Shown: positions 1 through 13,600 of the stretch, in pieces
Layout of the letters: each line of letters opens with the position of its first letter
Numbering within the stretch: position 1 is the stretch's first letter
Assembly: GCA_037074765.1 (NCBI GenBank)
Contig: JBAMDO010000082.1
Span: forward strand, 124,001 to 188,000
DNA: 64,000 nucleotides
Source of the DNA: Mansonella perstans
Lineage: Eukaryota > Nematoda > Chromadorea > Rhabditida > Onchocercidae
Direction: 5' to 3'
Program-made: the position numbers and the translations under genes
The notes under the pieces: generated by a model
Database searches by the model: none
Told to the model about the DNA's origin: nothing
What the model saw: the letters and a program-made list of their open reading frames with translations, nothing else

Positions 1-119
1 AAATGACGGGTGAATTCAAAATTTGTTCTAAAATTTTGTCTGAAATTGATGCGCATTAACTAATTTTTTTAAAATATTATCCAAATTAATTAGATTGAAA
101 ATTCAGAATAATTGTGCTA

Positions 120-430
120 ACCACTCAACTATACACTTACGCACATATATATCACGCATTGATAAATCCATTACCCATTCACTTGCACAAATACACACTC
201 ACGTTATTACAAATCCACCAAACCACTCATCTATACATGCGCCTCCGCACACCCATCCACTGACTCACCCATACGCATACACCCATGCATTCAAAAGTTC
301 AGCCTGTACATACGTTTAAGTACACCTTTGCACACCTATTCAATCATTCACGTCCAACTCTCATAAATCGACACGTATAAGTGAACCCACACGTGAACCA
401 CCTACCCACATCTCGTTAACCCATATGTGC
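120..430 (+). repeat. C-rich, G-poor low-complexity tract
   Basis: The plus strand is rich in CAC, CCA and ACAC words and almost lacks G, as in repeated short units such as CACCCAT and ACACTCAC. It is a degenerate, strand-asymmetric simple repeat. The reading frame across it is a threonine/histidine/proline artefact of the composition and is not called as a gene. Confidence 0.6.
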
Positions 431-1900
431 TTCATCAGTATTTCACAGCTTTTCCTTGACGCGAGAGATCACTTTGGCTTTTTTTGTGTGTTCAAAGAAG
501 GAAAAATTCAAGAATAATAAGTTTTATTCAAAATAAAACTTTAACCAAAGTTTTTTAACCTTTTTTTTAAAAAAAAAAGAAAATCCCCGATTACTTCTTC
601 TCTGTCACTTTCTTTGTCATATTTTAATTTTCTGACAACCGGTTTTGATAATTATTGATAAACAAATGTATTTTTTAAACTGTAATAGTATCACAGCGAT
701 TTTCTATTCATAGTTTTTTTTTTTTTTTTCATCTAATGGTAACAGTATCAAAATAACAATGATATTTGCTTAATTGATTATAATAATAAACAATTGCTCA
801 GTTAATGTCAATTAATACTAAACAATAAGACTAATTGATACTGTATAAAATTATAAGAATAATTAAAACAAAAATTGAAAAAAATGAAGCAAATATTTGC
901 GGATATATTTGTAAATGGGGAAAAAGATGAGGGTACTCAAAGTCCCATTATAAATTTAAGTAAACAAATGAATAGTGTAATAATTTTTTGTACGATATCT
1001 GAGTACTTCTATTAACATTTAAGTACTAACATATTAATATGATTCGGAAGCAGGAATATATTTACTAAATAATAATAATTGTGCATAAATTGGCAAATAC
1101 GAGGATGCTAAAATTTTAAACTAGTAATTGAGCATTGCATTGTAATTATATATTTTTTAAACTCTAAATTTAATTAACGAGAAGGGAAAAAAAGGAAGTG
1201 AAATTAATCAGAGTATTAAATTTACTGTTGTCGAAATGGAAATTTTTGAAGCATCAAAAATCAATTCTATCAATCGAAGTTATGATAAAAACTGAAAACG
1301 TAAACGTAGTGAGAAAGGAGAATATTAGTTTGCAATTTATTTAAAACAGAAGAAACAGGTTTTTTTTGTTTTTTTTTTTTGTTTCTGATCATTTAGAAAA
1401 AACGAGTTTTTTTTTGACAAGAAAAGTGATTATGTCTATTCAAGTGAACTTTTTTCATACAGCGTCGTGAACAGTTTTTGGTATTTTTGTTTTTTAAACA
1501 GAGAATTTTAAAGCTAATTATTTATTCACAAAATTTTTTGTTTCCTTTGCTTAGTAATTTTTACGTTTTTTGTTATTTTTGTATACATAATTATTATTAA
1601 CATGTTATTTTTTTGGGGTTTTTTGTTATAGTGCTAATAATGATCGGGTGGTATTTCCACGGGAATCTTTTAAGTTTAATTTTAATTGTAATGAAAGTCG
1701 AATAAGTGAACTCATTTTGCAAATTTTAGTTAATAATTTTTTGATTATCATAGCGGACCTCGATTTTGACTTATAATAAAAAAGCAAATAAGAAAGGATA
1801 TATATGTGACTGAAATTGATGTTTCAATATATTTATTAAAAATTTTTGAAAAGCAGTCATATTTCAATGGTTTTATTAAAATCGCTTTGCTAAAAAATAT

Positions 1901-2145
1901 TTAAAAAATCAAAGAATTCTGAATGAAGCATGTGACTTCAGTTGTTTGCAGGCATGAATATTGATTGATAATTTGATGGCTGTTTGCGTAAACAATTTCA
2001 AATAATACGAAAATTTGAATGAAAGAAAGAAAACGATATTTTGTATAATTTAGACGATCAAACGGTAAGTAACGACGAAACTGCGATAAGAGAATTCTAG
2101 CTTTTGTTAATTGGTAGGATAAATCTTCCAAGATCAGCACTGATA
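1901..2145 (-). CDS. Possible exon, unknown
   Basis: A minus-strand frame stays open after an acceptor-like TTTTATCAG and ends at a stop near 1901. The translation has mixed hydrophobic and polar composition, with segments such as FLSFIQIFVLFEIVYANS, and does not look like low-complexity translation. There is no upstream exon, ATG or family match that I can see, so it may be chance. Confidence 0.15.
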
Positions 2146-2792
2146 AAAATGGCAAAACCAAGTAGTTAATGATAACGAAAAGAAAAAATGCGGAAAATGA
2201 TAATTGATAAAATTCTGAATTATTTTAGAACTTTTTTTAAACGCAAATAAATTGTGGTAGTTTGTAAATCAATTGTAAATTCAAAATGATATAAAATAGC
2301 AAAAAGTCGAACAATAATTCATTTTATAGCTTACAAAAAGTTGCTGCAGTTGTTTACACTTTTTACATTTGTTCTGAATACGTATGTATACCATTCATTC
2401 AAAAGATGAATGGAAAAGGAATGAAAAATGGAATAAATGTTAAATTTATTGGATTATTTCTGATAATTTATATTAGCATGTTAATTGTTTAATAAACTTT
2501 GAATTTATTGATTAAATTTTTTATTATTCTGAAAGGAAATAAACTTACCTTACTATTTTAGTAAGAGTTAATTTTGCATTTTCTTCTTTCTCAAATTTTA
2601 TCTAATAGCTTCTATGTTCACGTTTGCGAAATTATAGAAATTATTTGAATATTTCATTTTCTTTTGAAATATTTAACACACTTTATTTTTAACATTTTAA
2701 AGGTAAGTTGTTACAAAGTTAGATTGTTGTTGATCCTTTCCACTGAAATAGCAGTTCGATTTTTTTTAAATTTTTTTAGGTCAGAGACTGGA

Positions 2793-3842
2793 ATGAATTC
2801 AGCAGGCAACGTTAGGCTGAAAGCTCAACGTTTCATGCGCTTCAATGCTACTCTCTGTTCTCTTCTAACTATTGGACTTTTTTGGTAATATCTATTCTTT
2901 TTTTTCCAAAAGATTTAATTTCAGTTTTTTTTTTCTTTCTTTTTTTGCTGAAACATGCATAAATTATGTTGAAACATATCAAGAAAACGTAAGAAGGAAC
3001 ACAATGAGAACATAACGAAATGTAGGTTGGAAAATTAAACTCTATAATTTTGCAAATGTTATTTGCGTGAATAATACACGTAAATAAACGTTAATAAAAT
3101 TTTATGAATTAGTATTGTTTAGTTTTGTTAGTAATTTGATGTACATGTATGATGAAGTTACGGGTAGTTTGATGGCTTTATCGGCAGTTATCTTCACGTA
3201 CAACTGGTTTATTTTGTATGGTGATGCTTTAACACGTACACGTAAAGCATTTCTTAACGTTGCTAACGTGTTGGATACGTATCAGTATGTTTGCTATTTC
3301 GTTTTTATGCGCATTCTTTTTTTTGATATTAAAGCATTTTTGACACTTTTCAGTTAATTTCTAACTTGATAAAAATTTTTGTTTTAATTCGTTTATTTGC
3401 CTTCAACGAACCCACAAATTTCTTTTGGACAGAAATATTTTGCAGGGTTTACAATCGAAAATATGGCCAGTTCTATGAACCAGATCCAGAAACACCAGGT
3501 GATGCAGCGGAAACATTCAAAAAAGCAGTAACAGTGTCACTTGGTGATATTTTTAAGGAAACTACCGCAAGTACCAGTGATGACCGAGCGAAATTCGAAG
3601 AAGTAAGTCTTTAAAAGAGCGAGAATACTGAATTCCAGGTAAATGCATTCAAGAAAAAAGATAATCGATTCCGGATCAAGGATTACTTTTTTGCGGGTGT
3701 CAAATGGATTTATCATACGATAAAATGGTGGTTTTATCAAATATCATTCTTCACTCAATTAACTATTCACTTATTGTTGTGGAATATCTCCTGTGGACGA
3801 ACTCTTGTGGTTGAATTGTGTGCGAACACAAACCTTTCATAG
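2793..3842 (+). CDS. Multi-pass membrane protein, unrecognised family
   Basis: Four exons agree in phase: 2793-2884, 3123-3284, 3446-3602 and 3639-3842, giving about 204 residues. The start was chosen because the first ATG (MNSAGNVRLKAQRF) follows a TTTTTTTAG acceptor by 13 bases, a typical trans-splice arrangement. Visible hydrophobic segments are near residues 17-37 (ATLCSLLTIGLF), 45-65 (GSLMALSAVIFTYNWFILYG) and about 168-185 (FFTQLTIHLLLWNI). Between them lies an acidic stretch (YEPDPETPGDAAETF) and then a basic FKKKDNRFRIKDY segment. The donors are GTAATA, GTATGT and GTAAGT. The third intron is only 36 bp, very short even for a nematode. I do not recognise the family. The protein is probably a nematode membrane protein with two or three membrane spans. 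Confidence 0.65.
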
Positions 3843-5097
3843 CTTACTCACTTTTGACGGGAGGACTTTGTGTTGATGCTTCTCTCAGCCTTAACTCGGA
3901 CTTGGGTAATTAAACTTTATTGCGCAAGTAATAATACATTTAATGCAAAATAACGATACTAAAAATGAGCGAAACAGTAGGGGAAAATAATCGAAGCGCT
4001 CAACAAATAATGATAAAAGAAAATGTGCAGAGCAAGAAGAAGATGTCTAAGGATGAGGTAAAAGGGCTGATGACAAAGGATAAAGCTTTTGGGTAGATGC
4101 CACCTTGTAAAAGGACTGATGACAAATGATAAAGCGGAGATAAGTGGGTTTGGCTTGTAATGTTTCAGCATACTTATGTTGAAATGTTTTTAGACATTAA
4201 GCAGAGGATGACTGTTTTAACTTTTCTTGACAATCACATATAGGACATTAAATATCAAAATTTAGAATATTCTGACATAAATTGATTTGCTTATAAGCGA
4301 GAGGTTTCTCACAATGTGCAATGGTATACATTTGTTTCAAAAGCATTTTGATTTGAAATAACTGATACTAGAAAATTACATTGTAACTCAAAAATCTTCC
4401 GCCACTCATTATTATTAGAGAAACTATTAAAATATTTGCTAATATTACTTTAAAAATTGCCTTTAATCCAGTTACCTGATTTTAAAGCAACTTCAAACGT
4501 CCGTTGTGTAGGATTTTCTTAGCTCATTTATTTGAAACATCGCTGATCGGTTATGTTTTTGATCTCATTTATTCCAATTATTTTTGAAATTTATATAATT
4601 TAACGAAGTAAATTTAAAAAAAATTTTTTGCTGTCTGTGAACAAAAAAATATACAAAAAATTCATTTGCACGTAGTTTTTTATTTTTACGTTTTAATTAC
4701 ACGTAATTTTTACTAATCCGTTTTCTATAAAAATATTAATTAAAGGAGTTAATTAATTAAAGGTTAATTAAAGGACAAAAAATTAAAGTGAATTAAAGGA
4801 GAAATTGAAGACAATAAAAATTAATTAAAGGACAAAAAAAATTAATAAATGAAAACTAAAAAAGCTACAAGAAGTTTTTTTATCTATATTATTTTTATGA
4901 AGAATTTATTTATACGCTTTCTACGTTTTTAATGAAAAGACAAAAAAAACGCTTCATGCGTTTTTTTTCATACATTGATTTGGTTTTTATTTACACGTTT
5001 TTGACCGAAAAAAATTTAAAAAACTAAAGACCCAGTTTTTCTCTTTAAATATCCAGTTTTTTTCTTATAAAATACGTTTTTGTTTATACGTTTTTTC
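3843..5097. other. Intergenic, nothing recognised
   Basis: This is AT-rich sequence with no spliced gene I can support. It contains a short TTAATTAAAGGA-type repeat near 4735-4860. Confidence 0.5.
4735..4860. repeat. Degenerate AATTAAAGGA tandem repeat
   Basis: Words such as TTAATTAAAGG, AATTAAAGGAC and AATTAAAGGAG recur about eight times at irregular spacing. It looks like a decayed simple tandem repeat. Confidence 0.5.
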
Positions 5098-5328
5098 ATG
5101 GAAAATATGTCTTCTACGAAAGCATTATGATCAAAAAAAGAAAAAAGTAAAGAAAAGCGAGAAAAAAAGGTACGCACTAATTATGATGAAAATATCATCA
5201 CTTTTAAATTATACCTTAATTTAAAGGCAGTACGAAGGCATTATGCTGACGTCTATCAGGCGGTACAACGAGCAGAACGTGATATGAGAACAAAAGCGCC
5301 GATTGCGGATGAAATTGATACTCGTTAG
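5098..5328 (+). pseudogene. Small basic two-exon gene with in-frame TGA
   Basis: Exon 5098-5169 ends at AAG|gtacgc. Exon 5227-5328 begins after TTTAAAG and ends in TAG, both in phase 0. The second exon reads convincingly as protein: AVRRHYADVYQAVQRAERD, then MRTKAPIADEIDTR. The first exon begins MENMSSTKAL and then hits TGA at 5128-5130, before a lysine/glutamate-rich stretch (SKKEKSKEKREKK). Either this is a small decayed gene, or the true first exon starts after the TGA and an upstream exon is unseen. The downstream half looks under protein constraint. The family is not recognised. Confidence 0.35.
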
Positions 5329-7626
5329 TTTATATTTAGAAGTTGAAAACTGTGATGAAAATAAAGACCTAAGAATAAGGCTGCCCTCAGAAGAATCAGA
5401 AATTTATTAGAAGATTAAACTTTTTTAGATTAAAACATTAAATAAAATTTGGAAGACTTGTTATAAGTAGGCCTAAAATAAATATTTTCTAATATCCGCT
5501 GTTCCATTCGATGTTTAATTCAATCATATTCTATTCTTATGATTTAGAATTGGAATTCACAAAATATTGGATTGAGCTAAAAATATTTGTGAATTGGATT
5601 TGACAAGAAAGCAAAATTAAAACTGAATAATTAAAAATTATAAATCCTATTAAAGCAATGAAATATTATTTTCATTCCAGAAAAAAGCATTAATAATAAA
5701 CTACAAGAAGTAAAGTTAATACCTCCACCATTACAAACATCACCGCCATACAATTCCACAGGAAATGGAAACTCAGAAAAAAATGAAAACGCAATAAATG
5801 AATGAAAAATTGTTGGCAATTCAATTGAATTCAATTCTATTTTCTATTTTCTTGAATTTAAAACTTTAATTCATATAATATGACATTGATTTAAAGCTGG
5901 ATATGAAAGAATGCTAGTTATTCAGTTTACCAAACATCTGGACAATCAATTATCTTAATCACCTTTTATTACATTTACGCTAAATTTTTTCAAAATAATA
6001 ATCCGCATGAGTCTGCTTTGGAAGAATTAATTTTAACAGCTACGTGACAATTAAAAACTTTGTCAAATACGCCAGTATTACTCATCCATTTGTCAAACAT
6101 TATCGAACATTGAATTCTTTTGATTCGGAAATGATGATAATGTTTAATAATGAATGAGTTATATTTTATGCTTTTTATTACTTTCTGTAAGTAGTTATTA
6201 GGCTAAGTCAGGTTTGCTGTATAAGCAGTTACATCGCTTTACACTGGTATACAACACGGTTTGTGATGATGAATCACTATGAACTGAACGTTCCGTAATA
6301 GTAGTTAATATCGATTTATGGTTCTGATATTGTTTTCTTAGCAAGCCCATTTTATATCTGAAACAGTTCTAAGCTGCAAAATCATATCATGCCAAAATTT
6401 TTGAATTATTCCTTGCAATTTATAGTAATTGCAAATTTTAAAATGAAATTCGGAATAAACGTTCAGTTTGCGCACATGACAATTGCAAGCCGGATATTGC
6501 TATTACCTGAAATTAATGCGAAACTTTTGTTTTGACCACATGTACACTAAATCAGTTAAATCATTCCAGTTAAACATTCGCTTTATTCCTACTAAAATCG
6601 GAACTATTCCAGTTCATTTTCATATTATGGATACATTGAGAGGAATATAATGAAGTATACCTTACTTTTTGATACCTGAAGAACGCGGATGATGAGTACT
6701 GAGAATACGACTGCGTTCCTCTAAATATAGCAGTTTCAATTGATCTGAAAGATGATCTTAAACCGGAAAACATGTCAAGAGAATGATGAATACGAAACAT
6801 CTGACACTGATTGGTCAAAATCCTTCAATTGGACTTGTCGATAACAAAATTGGGTGCAATATGGTTAGTCCAAATTATGAGAGATTCACTAGTACTAAAA
6901 AAACTTTATCAAAACAAAATAAGGCCTGAAATTTCTATCACAGTAATAGAAAAAAATATCGGCAAACCTAATGGAATACATTAGCAATGATATTTCTGGA
7001 AAATGTGCAACTAAGAAATTTTGTGTCATATTTGAGGGAAGCTGAGATTATTATTAGCATGAAAACTTTTCTAAATATCGCAAATGAAATTGTTTCCCAG
7101 CATTTATTAGTTTCTTCACAATTATTAAATCTTGCCAGAACATATATACCACTTCTCAATATTTGCTTTCATTTAAACAACGGTATATTTTAAAAACAAA
7201 CCACAAAGAAATTTTTCCCACACATGAAAACTGTTAAATTTGAAGTGTGCCGGATTAAGGTTGTACATTTTGCAGAAATTATTAGTTAGTGACCGGACCA
7301 ATATTTGCTCCTTTACTTTACCATACTGTAGCTGCATCTTTTTCAAATGTGTAAGTTCATTGAAAATGGCTTCTTGATGTGCATAACATCGACCGATCTT
7401 GTTACCTGGAAATTATTTTGGCAGCTAAGGATTTTCAACAAAATATGATAATATCCAATTTTTCGGGATAACCAATCAAACTGACAGATTACATATTAGC
7501 GGAGAATTTGAATGAAAAAAAAATAATACATCATTAATTTGGAATATTTTATTGATCAATGAAATTAGATCATTTTTCCAAATCACTGTATCAATTATAT
7601 CTAAATTAATTAAAGCTAATTAAAAG
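5329..7626. other. Intergenic, nothing firm
   Basis: There are scattered short open frames on both strands near 5.6, 6.6 and 7.0 kb without splice support or recognisable protein character. I call no gene. The last part is the 3' flank of the ankyrin gene. Confidence 0.5.
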
Positions 7627-10600
7627 TCAGATACTTTTATTAAGTGGTTGTCGCATTGTAATTTCACCAAATTCAGTTCGATATATATCAACTTGTGATG
7701 AGCCAACTGATTTCGTTAATTTTTGTTCAAAATCATCCCCATGGCCAGCAAACTTTGGCATTGTTTGAGAACGGTATTTGTTCGTTCTAGTTATAGCTAC
7801 AATTAGTTAGTCTTTCATAAATTTAAAAAAAAATAGAAAATTTTGGCATAATAATTTACTATTTAAACATTCACATCATTTAATTTCCCTTCACTGATAA
7901 AATATATTTCTTATCAATTTTTAATTTATTTGCAACAGATTTCTAGTCCAATGAATTCAAATTAACTCTTTTAATTTGATGAATTTAAAAATAAAATTAA
8001 ATTGATTTATTTAAATTCTTTTACTTTTTCCAGAAAATCATTTAAACACTCAGCAATAAAATGTTTTGCTTGAAATTAAGGTAATGCATTTGCCATTAAT
8101 CCATGCATGAGTACATCAGTTCATAAAAATCTAGTAGAATTGGAATTAATCTATCAATTAACTTAACTTAATTAGTTTAAAGTTAAAATCCAACTTTCCA
8201 TTTTTTGAAATAAATTGTTCACTGAATCTGAAGTATGAAACGTATCTTAGTCCCAAAATTTTCATGATAATTTTCACCAACTAATAGTTTTTTGCTTTCT
8301 TTTACTTTTTCCGGATCACTAAATTATTCAGCAGTTAAAAATTATGCATCAAAACATTGGAATACAATTGTTATTCAGTTGCAAGATTTATTAAAATTGT
8401 AATCTATCTACCATTAAATTTAACAAATGCAATTAGTTAACTAAATATTGCTTAAAGTTTTATCGGAAAAACAAATTGATTTACCTTCCTGTGAAATATC
8501 GTTGATCAGCGCATAAACACTGCTCATTTCCGGTTTATTATTAATTTCCTGTCCATTGTTATCACTATCACTGTTCTGGCTCAAATTTTCACCAATTCGA
8601 GTCAACTCCATAGATTTTTTCTTCACTCCCTTTTCATTTTCCTTGCTTTTTTTACACAGCCATTCATTATCCTTCAATTGTTTAACTTGAATATCATATC
8701 CATTTTGTGATTTGTTTGAAGTATTCCTAAAACAAAATTCAAATGCTTGATTTAAATACGAAAAGGGATCCTTCATCTTCCTTCAAAAAAACTCTTTGAT
8801 TTTTTTTTTTTTTTGAATAACTACAAATTTAAATATTAAATATAAATATTAAAAAATATTTTAAATCAAACTATTTTCTTCTCAAATAAAATGATCTATT
8901 TATGTTTAATAGAATTAAAACTAAATGAAATTTTTGAAGTGGCACGAAGTTATCGATAATGCATGCTAATATTCTTATACTTCATGTTAATTTTTATTAA
9001 TTTCTTAAAAATTTGCAAATTTTCAGTCACATATTTCTAATAGAGCAAATTTCGAATTTTTTGTTTTGATTTCCCTTAACTTTCATGGGAATTTTACAAT
9101 GTATAATAATCTAAACATACAGATTATAATAAAATCTGTCCAAAAAAATCAGCAACTGCTGACCGTTGCCTTTGACCGTTAATTGCTAAATGACTGGTTG
9201 TCATTTTTATTCAGGAAAACTAATAATAGTACTGCTACAAGAGTATTGTGTCTACTAACCTTAATGATTTACTTTTCTTTCCTGCTTCATCATCAATTTC
9301 ATCCTCTTCTGATGTCCAGTAATCACTGTATAACGAATGACCATCGTCGACTTCGGCGAATATCGCATTTTTATTGCAAACATTTTTTAAATTTCCAGAA
9401 ATTTTCTGAATGTATTTCTTTTCACTTTTTTATCCTAAGATGTAATTCTTTTCGAACTTTAAGAAAATATTATGAATAAGGATAAATGTAAAACCTCGAC
9501 TGTTAATGTTTAATTTGTTCCATATGAGCCAAAAATTAATTGTAAAGCAACATCTAATTAACAGTAATATTTTTATATCAAATTGTTAAGTTACTTGTAG
9601 AGGAAGTTTCAAGTATTGTCCAAGATCGGTAGTACTTGTTGCTCTAGCTATAAGTTGTTGTTCAGGTAAATTATTTGCAGCCCTAATGCTGTCACGCGAT
9701 GCAGGCCTCTGGAGCAAAAAAACAATGATGCATGTTTGGAAAAAACTTTCAAATAACTTTTTTTAGCTAATCAAAAAAAACAACGAATTTTTTAAAATTT
9801 AACTGCTTAGAAAAAAATAAATAAATATAAAGATTAATTAGAAATGATTTTTTTTTTTTTTTTTAAATTTTCTAATCGTACATTTTTCTAAAGAATAGAT
9901 GAAAAAGATTAGCACAAAATGTTACAATTCATTCATTTGAGATCTCTCGGTCACAATCCTAAGAATTCGATGAGTGCATTTTTTTTTGCTACTTGCACAT
10001 TCTGTATATCAGTGTAAATTGTATAAACATTTCATATGAATATATGAATAAACGTAAATGTAAACCGAAGTATTGGTAGACACTGCTCGATAATTCTGTA
10101 TTGCTGTTTGTGTTTCCTGACTTATACTTTTCATTCTTGTGGCATTTTCTGTATCCTCTGCTTTCAATTTTCCTGATGATTTGCTGGATATTTTATTTGA
10201 TGTGATAGCACTTTTCCGCTTTTCTTCACCCACTATAAATAAATCATAGTATTTCGATTCCAATATCAAATTCTCCGATCAGATTTTATATTTACGTAAG
10301 AAAAAAAACATTAATCGGATACGTAACATATTATTCGTTATGATGTAAATCTGATTTCTTTCAAATAAAAAGAAATTTTTTTTCATTTCACGAATGAATT
10401 AAAAATGTATTTAATTTGAAAATCTATAAAATTAACTTACCATGTTTCAGTTGCGATTGTGCTTGCTTCCTTATTTCCTCCGATAATTCATCAGCTAATT
10501 TAGCATCTTGTCCTAATCGCAAATATTCTACAACCAATTGATGGTCCTTTTGCACTGCTAAATCTAACGGTGTCAAAAGTGTATCCTAAAAAAAAAAAAG

Positions 10601-13600
10601 AAAAGAAAAAACACCAAATAATTTAAATAATTCAAACAGATTACTTATGATTTTTATTGCTTCTATCTTACTTTATATAGCATCAATGGATTTAAGACAG
10701 AATTTCGAGCACATAGTAGAATAACCATTTCCATGTTTCCAGAAGCAGCAGCCAAATGTAATCCGGTACGACCCTCATGATTTGGTACATTTATTAATGA
10801 TGGATTTAAGGCAAGCAAATATTCGACGCAATCTTAAAAAAGAAAGAAAAACTTGAAAAGAAAATTAACAAATGATAAATTGTGCACAATAGAGGATTTT
10901 TCTGCGGCTACATACTACTGATAACTGTCATCCGTACTATCAAACTAATATGGCTATCATCAGTATCATCAAAGTAATATAGCGACCATCAGCACTATTA
11001 TAATAGGTAAATATCAGTATTATCAGGATATTATGGCAGTATTACAGTGTATCTATAATGGTGACAACATTAAATGGTGCTGATGGCGGTTTTTTCAGTT
11101 ATCTAGTAGTTAATATTTGAAATATTAACTATTCATATTGATGAAGATTTCCGATATGCATCAATAAATCACTTAGAGTAATATTCGATGTAGCATTTAT
11201 GATGCATATATTTCATAAAATAAAAATTAATATGATTTGTTACCTTTTGCACCAGCTTGGACAGCTTCATGTATAGGTAAATCACCTCGCCGATTCTGAA
11301 TTTCACAACTTCCACCAAAATGTTCCAATAATTTAAGCATCCTTAATTGACCTTTTGCTGCTGCACAGTGAATTGGACACCGAAGTTGGCGATCCTAAAA
11401 TCAATAAGTAAATCTTGAAATTATAAATGTATTTAATAATGCGCAAGTTTTCAACATTATTCATGTATAATCAGGAATATTTCCTTCATTAAAATAATCA
11501 ATCAATCAATTAATTAATTAATCAATCAATATTGATATATTATGTATACCTGATGATTTACATCAGCTCCATTAAGTAAAAGTAGTCGTGCACATTCATA
11601 ATGTCCCAATGCTACGGCATAGAAAAGTGCGGTGTCACCATTCCGGTCTACCTGATTAACAGCAGACGGATCCAGGATATTGATGAGATATTCGACGATA
11701 TGTACATGGCCATGACTTGCAGCACAATGTATCGCACCCAACTGATCCCTATCAACAGCATATATATTACCACCAGTTTGTGACAGGATACTTACCATTC
11801 CCAGATTTCCTGAATGTAAAATTTTCCCAACTGAATGGCAAAAAATACATTTAATTTAATTATGCTAGTTCTTAATCTTCATTTAATAATAATTACATTC
11901 TGATCCCAAGTTAAATTATAAAAAAAAATAAATTTTATTTTCAATTTTCTCTTTTATTCTTTAAATTTTAATTATTTTTTTTTAAATTCAACAATAAAAT
12001 AAATTTTACCATAACTTGCAGCCCACAGTATTGGTGTTCGACCGTCAATATCATGAGAATTTATTTTAGCATCATACTTTAATAATAGATGCAACATTGC
12101 TTCACAATATTCCAATGAGATATCTTCAGTAGCTGCTAAATAATGTATTGCTTGTGCACCCTATAAATAATTTTTCATTTAGTTTTTTAAATCCAAAAAA
12201 ATTTCACTAAAAAAACTGAATTTAAAAAAGGCAAAAAAAATTTTCTTTTTTGCACTTTTTTTCTTACTTTTTAATTTGCTTGAGAAATATAACTGTTTAA
12301 TGGAATTGGAAAATTTCTTTCTTTGCTTTTTTTCCAAATAAATTTTGCTTAACAAATAAGAGAGGTTATTTGAAATTTAATTTAAGAATAAAATTTAGAA
12401 TTGAAAAATGTTGCTCTTTTTTTTGCAAATATATCGTTGCATTTAAACTAGTAATGCTAAATTTTTCTGGATTAACAATTTTAATTTAAATTTTTTTGTA
12501 TTGATTGTGGAAACGATTGAAAAAAAATTTCATTGTTGCAAACTAATATTTCATATATTGTTTCTTGCAGTTTAAATTTATGATTCAATAATTAATTACA
12601 TAAATTTATTTTGCCAAATTTTTTTATTGAATAAATTGAATTTATCAGCAATTGTCAGACTATCTTATTTATTTATAAGTAATACTAACTGAATGAATAG
12701 ATTGAAGAAACTGAACTGTTAGATTAAGTGTGATGATTAAAGTATACAGCAAGAAAAAGAAATTAAAATGAAATTTGAAACTTACTTGATTGTCAACACA
12801 ATCAACTTTAGCACCATTTGCCAATAATGTTAATAGTGCTTGCAACTAAAATTTAGTTTTCTTTTACACCAATCGATTAATCAATCAAATTTATCTTATT
12901 AATTAAAACATTTAAAAAAGTAATACTAATCAATACTATTTCAGGGCATTTTTGTTAAAAAAATAATAATTTCCTTATTTCTATGCTGCAAAAATATTTC
13001 GAATTTTTCTAGCATAACATTCTGTACAGTGGTGATTTTTTTTTATATTTCTTTATTTAAAATTCACTTAAAATGAACCATAACTGATTCTATCGCAACA
13101 TTTGAAGTATTTGCAAAATATTACTCGACAAATATGTATTAAAATAAGTAGAAAGGTATAATCTACCTTTCAATATTATGAGCAAATTTAAAAAAAAAAA
13201 TCAGTCTTAGACAAGATAAATTTATTTTCAAAAATAGTAATCATCCTATCGGCAATACCATAAGAGCCAATATTTTTTGGAAAAAATAATTCTTTGAATT
13301 ATATTGTTTAGGATAATTTGGAAATATTTTAATTAACCTTAATCGTAATATTTTACAAATTATAATCTTGAGAAAAAAATTTTCTGAATAACGTTATTCT
13401 GAATAAGTCGTACGTAGGAATATTTCCTTGTTTACTCTATTTAGCTCATAATTATCAACATTTTCAAAACAATAAACTAACAAACCTGTCCACAAGCAAC
13501 AGCCCAATGTACAGCGGAATGCTTTTCCTTATCGATATGGTTAATTTGAACACCACTCTTTAGCAATAACTCTATTGCCAGTACATTTCCACTCATCGTT

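Larger units (their letters stand above)
1..2660. other. Intergenic, AT-rich, no firm gene
   Basis: I see no supported spliced gene here. The stretch holds a C-rich low-complexity tract near 120-430, long T runs around 1360-1620 and generally AT-rich sequence. One minus-strand frame near 1901-2145 is listed separately at low confidence. Confidence 0.6.

Noticed and set aside
95..319. Plus-strand Thr/His/Pro-rich frame
   Set aside because: Composition of the C-rich simple repeat explains it; no splice or start context.
6570..6818. Minus-strand frame of 82 codons
   Set aside because: Serine-rich but without acceptor, donor or recognisable motif; it looks like chance.
9183..9479. Plus-strand frame of 98 codons
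   Set aside because: It overlaps the antisense of the ankyrin-gene exon 9405-9260, which has phase-matched splice sites; the plus frame is a shadow.
11601..11783. Plus-strand frame of 60 codons
   Set aside because: Antisense shadow of the ankyrin exon 11809-11550.
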